A DNA stretch of 64,000 nt from Trichosporon coremiiforme (taxonomy: Eukaryota; Basidiomycota; Tremellomycetes; Trichosporonales; Trichosporonaceae). This document shows, one piece after another, positions 11,101 through 23,315 of the stretch (the first letter of the stretch is position 1; the number at the start of each line of letters is the position of its first letter). Where the stretch lies: the NCBI GenBank assembly GCA_039545355.1, contig BCJJ01000036.1:54790-118789 (forward strand). Direction: 5' to 3'. The position numbers and the translations under genes are program-made. The notes beneath the pieces were generated by a model. It did not search any database. It had not been told where the DNA came from and saw only the letters and a list, made by a program, of their open reading frames with translations.

Positions 11101-12653
11101 GGCGACTTAATTGTGTCCGAGTGATTGTCGTTGACGTCAGGGACGAGCGAGCGACGGAGGAAGCCAATGCTCGCTTCGTACATGCCGCTCGAGCGTTTCG
11201 CCATGCGCTCACTCTGAAGCGTGGCGAGCTGAAACACGCACATGTTTGCGAGGCGGAGGAGGATGCTCTGCTCACGCTCGTCGAAGTTGTCTCTGGGTTC
11301 AGGGTCGAAGACGACAAGCGACCCAAAGTCGGAGTAGTCCCCTCCGCTGTGGAAGTAGCGCAGCGGCGCAGCCGCCATGAAGCGCGTCTTGCGTTCGCCG
11401 ATGCGAGCAGGATGCCGCGCAAACCGCCAATCCTTGTCCAGGTCGGCGACCACGAAGCACTTCTCGCTTGGCGTCAACACCGCATGGGCGATGAGGGAGG
11501 ACGAGAGCGGGAAGGTGATCTTGTGCTGCTTGTAGTTGGGCAGGTAGACCTCTTCGATGTCACCACGCAAGACACACACAAAGCCATACTTCGCCTGGAA
11601 GATCTGCATCTCGTCAGCCACATGTCGTCTGGGGCGCAGGCTTGTGGCGTCCGCAGCAGCTCAGTGCACACTCGAAGGGGTACTCACCATGGCTGCTGTT
11701 TCCGCATATTTCGCGATAACCGCGTAGCGCTCGTCGTCGTCGCTCCCGGTCAGCCCAAGACGCCTGATGGCGGTAGCACGTGCGAGGCGCGTCGCCTGGC
11801 TCGGATTTGGGGCTGGGAGCCACCCTTCGTCCTCGTAGATACCGCGGAGACGCAGGCGCTCAGCGCCCATGCACAGGTGCCCCGGGTCCTCGTCCACGTT
11901 TATCGGGCGAGGAAGCCCATCGCGTTCCGGCACAGGGTAGGGGTAGTTGAGAGCCGGTCCGGGCGTGCGTGGGAAGCTGGCGAGGCGCGAGTGCTGGCAT
12001 TGCTGCCGGCGGGCGGGGTGCGCCGCCCGGCGCATGACCGCATCCTTCTCCTCGAGCGTCAACGCCTGGCGTAGGGTTGTCGTTGACGGGCTCTTCGCCA
12101 TCGGCACTGCTGACGAGGGCTCGGAGGCACCGACGGAAGGCGCGCGCTCGCGTCCAGGCTGGGAACGGCACCGTGTCAGCGTCAGGTCCAGGGGCGGCAG
12201 GTCCGCAAACTCGAGGTTCTCGACCAGGTCGCGGGACTGGGAACGGTGCCTTCGCCACCGGACTGGTGTGGGGGATTTCGTAGTCGCTTGGTCCAGACTC
12301 AGGCTGCTGAATGACGACAAGTCGTCTTCCAGACTAGCGACCTCGTGGATCAGCGGGTTCGTGTTCTCAGGCGAGGAGACGGATCTGACGCTCGATGAGG
12401 ACGAGCGGTGGTCCATCAGCGGTTGGGCGTAAGGGTGTGTAGCAGAAAGACCAGGACGGGGTGCCCGGCCAAAGTCAGACGTTGAACGTCTGAGATCGAG
12501 TCGGTCGCAGTTGTCTGTGTACGCGGATGTCGGGCAGCCGCAGTGGAGTATACGCGGGTGGGCAGCGTCGCCGCGGCTCGGTCTATCGTTGCCATAACTG
12601 GAGCTGTCAGTGTACGTCTCAACCAACCTCACTGTTTCAGTGCAGAGTCCCAT
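8154..12653 (-). CDS. hybrid histidine kinase (GAF - HisKA - HATPase - receiver)
   Basis: Two exons (12653-11688; 11603-8154) with an 84-nt phase-0 intron give 1,471 residues. A second in-frame Met at 12416 (MDHRSSSSSV) may be the true start, giving 1,392. After a Ser/Pro-rich N-terminus come a GAF-type domain (LGLTGSDDDERYAVIAKY..., HPARIGERKTRF, SLVVFDPEPRDNF) interrupted by the intron, and a second GAF-like region (ADACTTLRGVLGADAACIVD). The dimerisation/phosphoacceptor motif is AHELRTPLHQILAITQ, His near 783. The ATPase has an N-box (RILANAYRYL), G1 (DSGRGMS) and G2 (GSGLSV). The C-terminal receiver has VLVVEDNVINRKIL, phospho-acceptor Asp in LLDINMP (near 1379) and Lys in LTKP. No membrane segment is visible, so I infer a soluble phosphorelay sensor working through an HPt protein. 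The signal is unknown. Confidence 0.93.
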
Positions 12654-13343
12654 TCGAAGTCTGAGATGGGCGCAACCTCATGGCGCTCTATGGTGGCCGA
12701 GACGACCATTCTGGGCGCCGGGGGCTTGAGGGCTGCCCCGAGGTGGAGCGTTGGCGAGCCGATCGTTCCAGGATGCCGACGCGGCGAAGAGCAACGAGGC
12801 TCTCCGATGGTGCGCTGTTCAGTGTTAGACGACAACGGCTGCAAAGAAGACTTTGACAGTCTTATAACAGCGGCTCAACCAAAAGTCGGCGAGCGCCGGC
12901 CGGGAGACAAGCAAGCGCAAGCGAGGAGATGGGCAGGCTAGTGTGATGTTCAGCTGCGCGGTATACAGGATGTCTAGGACCACAGGACCAGCATTCCGGG
13001 GCGTATGAGGGAAGAACAGCAGCAATTAGGAAAAGGAAACCCGATGGAGGACAATGGCCGACTGGCAGGTTGTGCCCGAAGAGTCCAGGACATGCAGGAT
13101 GCAGGAGCACTACGCGCTGAGAAGGTTGGGAGGCGCCAAGGAAACGAGGAATGCAAGGTCGGATCGCCGCAGAGTGCCAGCCGTGCAACCGCGTAGGTGG
13201 CTTGAAACGCCAGGCGGCAGGCAGATATCGCAGAGCCCCACGAGGTGACGAAGGGAGGGCGTTGTGCAGCCCACCCGGGAGCCCCGTGCAACCAGTTTGA
13301 CTCGCTTAAGCGGGGAACCCTGATCGACTGAAGTTGCGGCATG

Positions 13344-13778
13344 TCAACTTGGACTAGGACCTCGAACCTGTGGTGATCTCTTCGCTTCAACCCCTACTTC
13401 CAACTGATGCTCGTTGCTGCGCGCAGAATGCGGTGGTATGTTTCGCCGCTCGCTAAGGCTGTTGTAGTCCCTCACAGGTCCTCGCAGTCGGCCGTTCGCC
13501 TGCGGCTGACGGACTAGACGCACGAAACGGAACGAGTCGGGAGGGCCTACGATCCACTGACCAACTTCCTCAGGCAGGGCTGGCAGGTGAGTTTCTCTGT
13601 CATCGTTGTCGTGCTGTGCGGACGTCAAGCGATCTCGAGTTTGAGACTGAGTTCGGAATCTCCTATGGTGCTCGTAGGATTGGGGTGGCCGTTCCGAATG
13701 CAGCGGATGGGGGGCCGTGGAATGCTCGCTAGGGGCGGAGATAGAAGCCATGTTATCAGCTCGGAAAGCGGAGAACAA
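13344..13778 (-). CDS. possible small hypothetical protein
   Basis: An open frame of 144 codons, or 135 from the second Met (MASISAPSEHSTAPH). The middle (ALPEEVGQWIVGPPDSFRFV) reads more like protein than its surroundings, but codon use lacks the C/G third-position bias of the real genes nearby, no intron is evident and I recognise no family. It may be a chance frame or a decayed gene. Confidence 0.25.
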   Translation of the reverse strand: MFSAFRADNMASISAPSEHSTAPHPLHSERPPQSYEHHRRFRTQSQTRDRLTSAQHDNDDRETHLPALPEEVGQWIVGPPDSFRFVRLVRQPQANGRLRGPVRDYNSLSERRNIPPHSARSNEHQLEVGVEAKRSPQVRGPSPS

Positions 13779-14782
13779 TGCTTAGAGCGCGTTAGGGGAC
13801 AATGTTGTTTGTTAAAGCCTCTCGGTGAATGGCGAGTGAGTTGAGTTGGGCCAACAATGTCTGACGCATAGTACTGCAGCTGCTGTCTACAGCCACGGGC
13901 AGGCAGGAGTGTGCTTGCTGGCCAGGGCACAAGCTTAAATGACCGTGCTGAGTGGGTCACATCTACTGCTTGTATGCTCTGGGGTGATAGCTGCTTTGAA
14001 ATCCCCGAGCTGCAAGCGGAATTGAGCCTCGTCGCGCTGGAAAAGAGAGACAGAACGATCACAGAGACGAGGCTGCATGGGGACGAACCGCAGGCTACGA
14101 CCGACCGATGCGCATAGGGTATCGTTGGCACTGCCAGCACAACGCCTCGTGGGGAACGTTTTAGAGCTTACTTTGCCACGTAGATAACGATGCCAGGGAG
14201 TGGAGGTAAGCTAGATCGTCAGGTGGACTCGAGTTAAACGCCATGCAGGGTGCAAGTGAGGAAGATTATTACTGCAATGGCGCAGAATCCCGTGGGTACT
14301 CTGTCTCAAAGGTCCACAGGATCGAACCAGCCGCTGACGTTCACGAGTATTTGATTTACCCGACCTCTCCTCACAGGATGGACGGAGTGACAGCCAGAGC
14401 AGGTCACAGGGAGATAATCCTAATGCGCGAGCAGGGGAATGCAGCAGCATTTCAGTTGTGTCGGGTTCGTCGTGGGGTCATCGTCATCTTCAGCGAGGCG
14501 CAACTTCCTGACTGTGCGCCTTCAATTATCGTTTGTTGCTCCCAACTCATGTCATGTGTCGGAGCATCAAATACTGTGTGTGTCGGTATGACACCAGCCC
14601 CGTCACCGACTGGCACGTATCGTCGGTGGCGTTGCTCACAACCTGAGCAGCAGGCAGATGATGGACAAGACCTGGTGATATCGGTCTGAGTATGGTAGCA
14701 AACAGTGGGGCTCCGAGGTCAGGAACCCTGAAATGTGACGGTCATCTCTTCCCCTTTCAGTGACCACCATGGCCAGAGGGGA

Positions 14783-14795
14783 GGGGGGGGGGGGG
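14783..14795 (+). repeat. homopolymer run of 13 G
   Basis: Thirteen consecutive G, preceded by aggggag. Length is likely variable between isolates and between reads. Confidence 0.8.
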
Positions 14796-16810
14796 ACGTT
14801 ACCGTACCCCTGCGGCGGGCTTCAGCTGACTTGCATCCTCCCAGCTTAACCCAATCTCCGCCCTCCGCCTGCAGAAATACAGATTCGAGCGCATATACTT
14901 TTCGATGATCGCGAATATCTGAGCCGGAAGACAAATCATGGTGTGTTAGATCTCCGAAGAAGACCCGCACAGCAGCGCAATCGAGGGGAAGCAATGTGAG
15001 GCAGACAGTGCCAAGAGATACGGTGTTGACATGCAGCAGCACGGGATTGGGTCTAGAAAGTCGAACGACGGGTGCGTCGACGTTCGGGTTTGGGTAGGTC
15101 CTGCAATTGCCGGTCTTACGCATGTCGGTGGTCGGAGCACGGGCCGGGATCCGGATGCCAAGCATTACAGCCCGACCTCGTATCGCGGCAATCTCCTGAT
15201 CTCTTGAACCATGACAATGGATTAAGTGGACGGATAGCCTCTGTGAACTTCAGAACCGAATCAGCTCTCTTTTTCAAGCCTGGCTGCCTTCAGCACTTAG
15301 CTGCACAGCGACTCTGCCTCTGAATTGCCAGGACGCCACCAGCCCACCTGAGCGTCGTAACGAGCGTCGCAAGCTTTCAAGGTCCGACCGTTTCGGTGGG
15401 CTTGCTGAACACCGATGTGGCCGAGCGGCCGAGTGGCCGCTGTCAAGAACGACAAACGTCGAAATCTCGCGTTGTCCGTGCACGCTGCTCGGGCATGGTT
15501 ATCGGTGCCCCAGACCATGCCGAACTACGGCTGCCAGTACCGGCGGTACCGGCGGCATCGGCGGCGGCAGTTGCGCCTACGAAGATTACGCTTTGCGACA
15601 TTCCGCCCAACATTCCTCACGGCGGGTTGTGTGCCGCCTCGGGGATGACTCTTCGGAGCGTGAGCGTGCGTCGGACCTGTAAATTGGCGGAGGTGAGTCC
15701 GACAATCCCCTCGGGCAGCGAGTGCAAAGATCGTATTGGGTTTGCTAGTGCCATTCGAGGCTCGCTTGGAGGACTGCTTGCAGAATGCTGAGCAAGTGGC
15801 AGGCTCGCTTAGGCGGAGAAATTATGGTCCACCACTCGCCCAGAGCTCGCTTGGAAACATGTGGGCAGTCATGGGGTCTGCATTGGGACACGCGATGTTC
15901 ATGACAAGGGCACGAATGCACAACGCGGTGTGCACCGCGCGGTGCTTGTGAGACCCAGGCAGCTTCGTGCCGATGGTCGGAACAGGAACGACGAGGGCAT
16001 TCCTCCGAGCCGGTCCACTGCAGTGGTCCGGCCTGCGGACGACCGTCCGCCTCGCTCCTGCCGAGTCGATCCCTTGCCGCGGCCGCGTCGTGCACTGCCG
16101 GATGAAGAGCAGCGGCAGTCACCGTCCGGATGCCCGAAAGCGTTTATGGTCTTGCTCTTCATAGAGAAGCGCCTCTCTCGAACTCGATGGGGTGACGGCT
16201 GTCCAACGCAAGCGAGTTTGGGATACCTCGCTGCTGCTCATAGCAAGATAATTGCTGCCAAACCATGTCCGTGGTCTGAGTTGTAGTTTGGGGGCAGTGG
16301 CGGTAGGGGCCAGGTGATAACCGCGAAGGCAGTGCTTGCTGGAACCAAACAAGACAACTGTGGTGTGGCACATGCGAAACACGTTGTGGAGTCGCCGGTG
16401 CGATATTGACCTACGATCATCGTCATTGAGACTTTGTTCAAGCAGCTTGCTGTTGTCAGTGACTCCAAGGGAGATACGGAGGCAGGAGAGTCGCTTCTAC
16501 GATAACATCGTACTTTGATAACAGGGCCCCGGGTTAAAGGTCCTCAGCTCATGAAGGTGCTGGGTCGATGTTGCCAATAAGTTGCCTGCACAAGGAATGT
16601 ACATGCATGAGTATGCCGGTTCACTAGGAGGCGGGGCCCAGCACAGGGTTCGAAGCGATGCATCAGAATACCGCGAGTGAGCGGCATGACGAGGATGAAG
16701 ATGCTCACGGCAGAATTTGAGTGGAGATTGGGCGAGAGGGTAAGGGTGCCGAGGACGGGGCTATGGTCAATGAGCGGCGGATGAGTGGATTGCGCACGGA
16801 GTGACCGCGA

Positions 16811-17376
16811 TTAGGAGCCGGGCGGCCAGCTAGCTAGGCAGCTGCCAGACGAAGTAGAGGTTTCGTGGCCGCAGTGGACAGCGGCGTGGCCACGGGTGCC
16901 GCAGTTGCGGCACCTACTTTTAAGCCAACAATCGCGGAGCGATGTCCCAGGCGGCGCCGGCACCTGGCGCACTGCATGACATGTGGGTTGTTGTACACAA
17001 CTGGGACGGGGGTGTAGAACGGCACTTGACCGGGTCCCGACCCTCCCTGGATGTGGACTGGTTGAGAGGGCGCCGGGGTGAATGCCATGGCGCCGAAGCA
17101 ACTGGCCCGACAGTTCCCCCGCCATCGACGGAGGAACCGGAAAACGCAGCTCCTTGACGGGACGGTTACCGGACGCCGCGTCTCCCGGGGGAGCCGGCCC
17201 ACAGGCAAGGCGTCGATGCCGGTGTTGGCTCCCTTCTGCTTCTTCTTCTTCCTGGTGTCGTCGCGGGAGCTAGCCCAACGAGTGATGGACTGGGAGGAAT
17301 GCAAGTTGTAGGGATACGAGTTGCAGAGGCGTGAGTTACGCGCTGTCTGGCGAAGGTGAGAGGCACGGGCGCTCAA
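16811..17376 (-). pseudogene. frameshifted double zinc-knuckle (CCHC) protein relic
   Basis: One minus-strand frame (17376-16834) carries a Lys-rich segment (DDTRKKKKQKGANTGIDAL), then GQVPFYTPVPVVYNNPHV and MQCARCRRRLGHRSA, the front half of a zinc knuckle. The next frame continues without a gap as DCWLKSRCRNCGTRGHAAVHC, which contains a perfect C-x2-C-x4-H-x4-C knuckle at 16912-16871. Reading across the two frames joins a knuckle ending ...GHRSA-DC to the second one, so a single base appears to be missing near 16930-16935. A further switch near 17090 would join KELRFPVPPS to the FTPAPSQPV segment. CCHC pairs occur in cellular RNA-binding proteins (AIR1/GIS2 type) and in retroelement Gag. 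No protease, reverse transcriptase or LTR is nearby, so origin is undecided. A sequencing error is the alternative to decay. Confidence 0.5.
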
Positions 17377-18049
17377 GAGGGCCGTGCTCCCTTGCTGGGT
17401 GGTATGGAGTGCAGAGCGCGTCGCGGCATCCGCAACCTCTGCGGGAAGGCGCTCAACATCCGCGTATTCCTCGGCTGTGGCCCTCTTGCGAGTATCGTGG
17501 GTTTCACAGGATTCACGATGGAAGCTCTAACGTCAGCAGACTCAGTGATAGTTCCTCACACGAGTTGTGCAAGTAGCCGTCCCCACGAGCAGGAGTAGTG
17601 AGGCTGGGGGGTAAGGGAAGTGAATGAGTGGAGGTGTTGTGGCGAAGGTCAGTCGCGCGAGTCGACGCGGTATAGCTATTCGCGAGGGACGAGGTGACAG
17701 CGGTTGACGTGTGCTTGGGGGCGTAAAGGAGGGCACAGTGAGGGCGCAAGGGAGGTAACACGACACGGAGGGCGCAGCTGGGGCGCATGCTCGAACTCGC
17801 AAACGCTTCCGACTGTCTCGCAAGAAAAGATTAGAGTGTGGCACTCGCCTCAGCTGACGCTATATCTTGCGCTCAATATGTGGCACCGGTTTCTCGCAAG
17901 TAAGCAATCATCCACACCGCGACGTCAGTCGACCTCCCTGTCAGTGGCGAGTACTTCGTGCGACTTTGCAGTGACTATCCGCACTGTCTGTCGCCCCCAG
18001 CGTGAGCCGTACGGCTCTTACTCCAGCTTGAGCGTTGAATAACATGTCC
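17377..18049. other. gene-poor stretch before the tRNA gene
   Basis: About 670 nt with no supported gene. The last part may hold 5' flanking signals of the tRNA gene, whose promoter is otherwise internal. Confidence 0.5.
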
Positions 18050-18142
18050 GCCTTCTTAGTTCAGTGGCTAGAATTTTCCACTAGTAGTTACTCTTAGAGT
18101 GTTGCTATGGAACGGTCACCCGTTCAATTCGGGTAGAAGGCA
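18050..18142 (+). tRNA. tRNA-Thr (anticodon AGT) with a 20-nt intron
   Basis: The sequence folds fully by hand. Acceptor stem GCCTTCT pairs with AGAAGGC, then discriminator A. D stem GTTC/GAAT encloses AGTGGCTA. Anticodon stem TTCCA/TGGAA encloses CTAGTA and A, with AGT at positions 34-36 after T33. A 20-nt intron sits in the canonical place between positions 37 and 38 (about 18086-18105). Variable loop CGGTC. T stem ACCCG/CGGGT encloses TTCAATT, which also supplies the B box (GTTCAATTC). Removing the intron leaves 73 nt, the expected length without CCA. The A box lies over TAGTTCAGTGG. A T5 run at 18187-18191 could end Pol III transcription. The 3' CCA is not encoded, as usual in eukaryotes. 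It decodes ACU, and ACC after A34-to-inosine editing. Confidence 0.93.
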
Positions 18143-21100
18143 ACAACACAGCGTTGAGGGATCATCGAGAGGTGGTCCAGCAGGGCTTTTTGATTTGGCG
18201 GAAGCCCTGGGTGCGAGAAGGAGTGTGTCCTGAAGCCGGCACGGCCGGACGAGTGTCACATAACGTTGGCGGCCGTGGGAATGTCTGTCGTGAAAGCCTT
18301 CAGCGTCTCGGCAGGGACCAATTCGGAGAAGAAAATCAGTGACGATCAGCTCCCATGTCAGGCCCCAAGGTCTCAAGCAAGGACTCTCGAAGTATCGTCA
18401 ACGATTTGTGACCGCGCGTACACGGCTGCTCCTGATGCCGCAAGTGAATGTCTGTATTGTGCTGCAACAGAGGCATCGTCCATTACACCTTTCGAAGCCC
18501 TCGGTCCGACCGTGCAGGTGTGAAAGGGCGGCACAAACACGGATTCGCCACAACCACCTACCGAAGGTCCGTTACTTTTCCCCTCCACCTTGCAGCGATG
18601 CAATCTGTAAGTGATGCCGAGTCGCGTCGATCGTCGAGACGTCCGGGCGCAGCGGCTGCCGCTTCCGAGTGCCAGGTCGCGGTCAGGTCAAGATGAGCCA
18701 AGTTCGCCAAGCACGACCAGAAATTTTGAGATCGCGACTGCGGATCTCATCTGGTCACGTCGGAAGGACACCTCGTGTCTCACTCCCTTCGTGCCCCTCA
18801 ACACCTCCTGATCGTCATCTGCGTGATCGTGCCTGCCAACGCCCGCGCGCCTGCGCACATGCGCACCAGCAGATCTGTGCACGATTGGCCGTAATCGGTA
18901 ACCTCAGACATGTGATCTTTGCGATGTACGAGCCCTGTTTCGGTGTGCGATCTCTTCTCGATCTCCTCACCGTGCAAGGGCCATGGTAGCTAGGATCTGA
19001 GAGCGAGGGGCGGAGTGTAGTTGGGAGGCTTACGGCGTCACTCGACGCCGACGCCTTTCATATTCTTACCTTTCCTGTCACACTTCACACTCCGGGTGTG
19101 CTCTTCATTGGCGAGAGATCGAGGGTTGAGAGGACGTGACAGTGAAACGTCGGATCGTCGGACAATCTTGGTCGCCTACCCCTTTCCCAGCTTTCGGACG
19201 TGTGAGCGAGGGCCACTCATGAGCTGTGATGAGCACAACTGAGCACAGCGAAGGGCGAGTGAGAGGGCGTCGACTGGTGGCCTGAGTGCGAAGTTAGTGC
19301 TGATCGAGTGGCGTCAAGCGGCGTCCGTCCGTGCCCCTTACCCCGGCACGCGGCGCTCGGCCGAATGCCGCATTCTGGTCCATGTCCGCGAGTCCGGCGA
19401 GTTATCGGGCGAATGCCTACGTTCACCTGCTCCTAGGTCACACCGCCTTCCTATCACGTTCTCCGAGGTCCCCGTACGTGAATGTCGAACTTTGATGTCC
19501 ATCGCCGACGTCGCCGCTTGACGTGCCCAAAACTAGTTCAGAACGTGGCCAACTTGGTTTGACGACCGGTGCCATGTGTATTTCCTCGGATATGCGTAAG
19601 CTGCACTTGAGCTGCAACCTGACCCAGCGGAAGACGGGAAGCTGCGCCTCGGTCACCTCCTGGTACTCCAGAGTCTCGGAACCGACACTGGAATCATAGT
19701 GTATTGACCACGGGACGGCAGGACCAAGCGATTATTCACCGCCTCACTCGCCCTATCGTTCTGCTCAGCACGGACTCCGAAGTTCGGCTTGGCGGGGCAA
19801 CTTTGCGCAACGACCTCGTAACGAGCGGCGCGCGTCAGTGGCTCGCCTCAGGCATCAGAGTTGCGCGTCAGTGTCCCAACAAGCGCCCTCAGCGCCAGTG
19901 ATCAGAAAGCCCACTGCGGCATTTTCCAATGCTGCAAGAGATTCCTAGGGTGTATCCGATAACTGAGGCGCTGTGGCTACTGGAGGCGCCAGCAGCTGTA
20001 CAAGGGCACGAGCTTGGCTGAGTCAGGCGTCTGGGCGTCCAGGATGCGTCCAGGAGAAGGATGAGGCGCCGGCTGGCTGTGCGTGTCACGACGCGTCCGA
20101 CATTCAAGGTAAAGCTTCCTTTCCTTCGTACTTGCTAGTACTAGCGAGACGCGATGCCGGAACCGTCCATCCCTTAAGCCTTGCCTGCAGGCAGACATGC
20201 CGACACGGGTTGGGCTAACGTAGCCAAAGAGGCAGGAAATAATGAAGGGGCCGGAACCGGCACAGGGCCAGGGGATGCCTGGGGTTCACCGACGTCCTAG
20301 CCAGTCAGACGCCGGCGATGACGGGACGGGCCGGAAAGTCCACAGGCGTCTTGCAGGAGTATTCCACTGGCGTTCACCCTTGCACCTTGCATTGAGTGCG
20401 CTGCACATCACATCCCGGAGGTGTGGTGCAAACACACCGAAGCACAAAAGGACACCGGAATGCAGGAATTTCCGCCAGCCAGGATATGGGGAGAGGATGC
20501 CGCCACGATCGCCACTTACCTGATGCCTTCCTGTCCTGACAGCTGATGGGCAGCTGAACGACCCCGAGGCTGGCCCGGGTCGCGCCTGAATTCAGACGCG
20601 TCGCGTCCACACTAGCGTCGTTCAACGACGAGCGTGAACCTCATGCGTCCTCGTTCCGGCGTTCCGGCGGATAACCCAGGGGTGATGATTGATAAACAGG
20701 ACAGAAGCGGACAGGAATAGAAGAAAAGGATTGTCGAACACCCAGTGTCTATTCGCAGATGTACCCCATCGAGTGCCCACTGCGCTCTAGCTTACGCCTC
20801 GGCGAGCTCGGGGCCGTTTTCGGATGCAGGGAGGTGACGCCGGCGGCGTACTCCTCGGTCCTTGCGGAGCGAGGGCTGCGGGGCTGTGCACTTCTACGTG
20901 CTATCTTCGGACCGAGTGGATTGTCCGTCACCTGACTTAGTGATCCTCCGCGGCCTATGGGGCTCGGAATACAGTGAGCAGCGCCGATCGACGGAGGCGA
21001 TGCACGAATGCCTGCTTTGCCGGGCTCCGAGCCGGCCCCTTGCTCCTCGCAGTTTCGCAGTCACGCGAACGTACCGCTACCTCGGTACGTTCGGTGCAGA

Positions 21101-23315
21101 CGATCCAGAGGATGCGCTGTGGGGGGCGGTTACGGCCGAAAAAGGCTGAAAGGAACCCAAGAACGATCAAGGTTGGCAGGCCGAGTCGAATACAGCTTGC
21201 TGGACTAGGGCAGAAGCAGGGAAAGGAAGCTTAATGGGATGACGACGCAAAAGTCAGTCACGTCAAGACGCAGTTCAGCCTCAAGTGTTAGACTGATATG
21301 CTTCGATTCTTCTTCAATTGCAGTTGAAGCTTTCTTCTTTCTGTGCACCGGCCCACCTGCCACTTGCAAATGTGGCATCGCACCCAGTACGGTGGCCCGG
21401 GGTGTATGGTGACCGAGGTAGCCTTGTCTCGGGGCCAAAGCGGCGGAGTGGGCTCTGCACCGCCGCCAGGAAACCTTGCATCCCTCACATCCATCGCCGA
21501 CGCCGCGTTGCCCGACCGCTGTCCGCGGCATCCTAGCCAAGTTCAAGCGCTGATGAAAATAGCCTTGTCAGAGAACCCCAGGGACTGCGCACTTGCGCTG
21601 AGCCCCGCTGCCCTCAGACCCAGGTGCCTCAGGCAATCGTCAGGTCCTTCATCAGGGACTGGGCAAAGGGACGCCAGGCCAGTCTGGATGAAAGCAGGCC
21701 GTCACAGCCGTCAATACTGCAAAACGACTGCACTTCATCGCGGCCCCTACGGCTTGTACGTTTAGACTAGATATGCTGACCGAACAAACCGGGTCCTGGT
21801 ACCCCAGCCGGAACGGGAGGCTCCACTGTCACTTGCGCGCATCAAACACAGGGCTGCCGGACGGTGCAGTCTTGTGAGCATGTCTGGGCTTGAACCCCGT
21901 GCCGATGAGGGGAGTGATACCCACACTGGATGGCCTTGTGCTGGACTGGATGTGGGCGCGCGAGAGTCCCTGCTTCACCTACAATTGCTCGCCCCGCTGC
22001 CGGCCATATGCCCACGGACCTCGGCGTGTGCAAACGGGAATCCTGGCGCTATGCGCCCTCTCCGGCATCCGCGAGTCTGGCCAGCGAGCCGAGCACACTT
22101 GACCAGAAGCAATGGGAACTAATCAGCCGCGCTCGAATGCTAATCAAGACCTGCCTCTCGAGCTTGCGGTATTCATACCCCGGAGCCTAATCACCATGCC
22201 AGCCGCAACCAACCCACCACACGGAGGATGCAGAGGAATGGGCAGCATGGGCGACGGCATAGCGCTAAAAGCACTCGTAATCAGACGCGACTGAATTGTC
22301 CGCTGGGCCAAACGAAGACAAACTAAACACACAACTGCATGCTATACGCTGCGCTCGATCTCTCCGCCGCCCAGCCGCCATGCGCGGCCACCAGCGACCG
22401 TACGGCTCGTGTCGCTCGGACGGGCACAGTCTCAGCGAAGAACTACGGTTGATCTGGCCAAGACCGCGTGCACCACACATTATTGTGAATGTTCAGATTC
22501 CTTGGCCGACGACGCTGGGACGCCGCCTCGCTGCTATAACACGCCAAAGCGCATGAAGCGGTGCGGCACACCTAGTAGTGCTTCATCCCGGTTGCAAGGC
22601 CAGCATGGGTCGGTGCGTGCTCTAGTGATCAGCCCACGGCCGATACCCATCACCCCCGGCTTGCTGCTACGGGACACAGGTGGAAAGGGTGGACGGGTGT
22701 GGGTGTGGGTATTTCCAGCGAACCTGGAGGCTAATTGCGTTAATGAATGGGGCATGAGGTCATGGTGAGGATTTTGGCTGTAGTCACCGAGGAGGGAGTG
22801 CAAGTGCACCGCCGTCGTAGGGAGACGAGCGGGGTCCTTTGTGTGCGGTGGACGCAGAGCAGGCATGCAGATGGTGGAAGAGCGTGCGCCAGTGTGTGCG
22901 TGTTCCTGCACCTCGTCTGGGCATCTGGCTGGCAGCTGCATGGCGGCCGTATTCCTCGCGTCCAGGACAGCATCCAGCCCTGACCCGATCCCTTAGCGCG
23001 CTCTGCTGCCCTGGTCAGGAGCTTCAGGAACCTCTCAGGGTTCCGTCCTAGTCAGGCTCGCCATGTTTTGACAGGAACGGCCAAACTCAGGGACGGCAGG
23101 CTCGTAATACTCCTCGACCGCCGCCGACATCCACTAAATCCTTCGCAGAAACCTCCTAACCCGGTCTCTGCCTGGCGCTGGCTGACGGCACCAGCGCTGC
23201 CGCTGCCGCTGCCGCACCGCACGCTCACCCCGCCGATGCACACAGCCTGCGCTTCGGAGTAGCCTCGCTCCCACTCCCACAGCCCAGGTGTCAGCCCTCT
23301 TAAACACTGCCATGC
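18143..23315. other. gene-poor region, right part
   Basis: About 5.2 kb with no convincing gene on either strand. Open frames are short, overlap on both strands without preference and lack splice partners, domains or codon bias. No RNA gene beyond the tRNA on its left, no terminal repeats and no transposase motifs were seen. Confidence 0.5.

Larger units (their letters stand above)
12654..16810. other. gene-poor region, left part
   Basis: Over 4 kb with no frame that shows spliceable exons, strong third-position GC bias or a known domain. Composition is mixed and codon bias is absent in all six frames. It contains one minus-strand open frame of possible interest (13344-13778, listed separately) and a 13-G run at 14783-14795. 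I saw no terminal inverted repeats, LTRs or reverse-transcriptase motifs. Confidence 0.5.

Noticed and set aside
15413..15470. tRNA-like D-arm string (gtggccgagcggccgag)
   Set aside because: Looks like the start of a Ser/Leu tRNA, but no T-arm, anticodon stem or matching acceptor strand follows within 100 nt.
13000..23000. Search for LTRs, terminal inverted repeats, reverse transcriptase or transposase motifs
   Set aside because: None found by eye. The island is therefore not called a mobile element.
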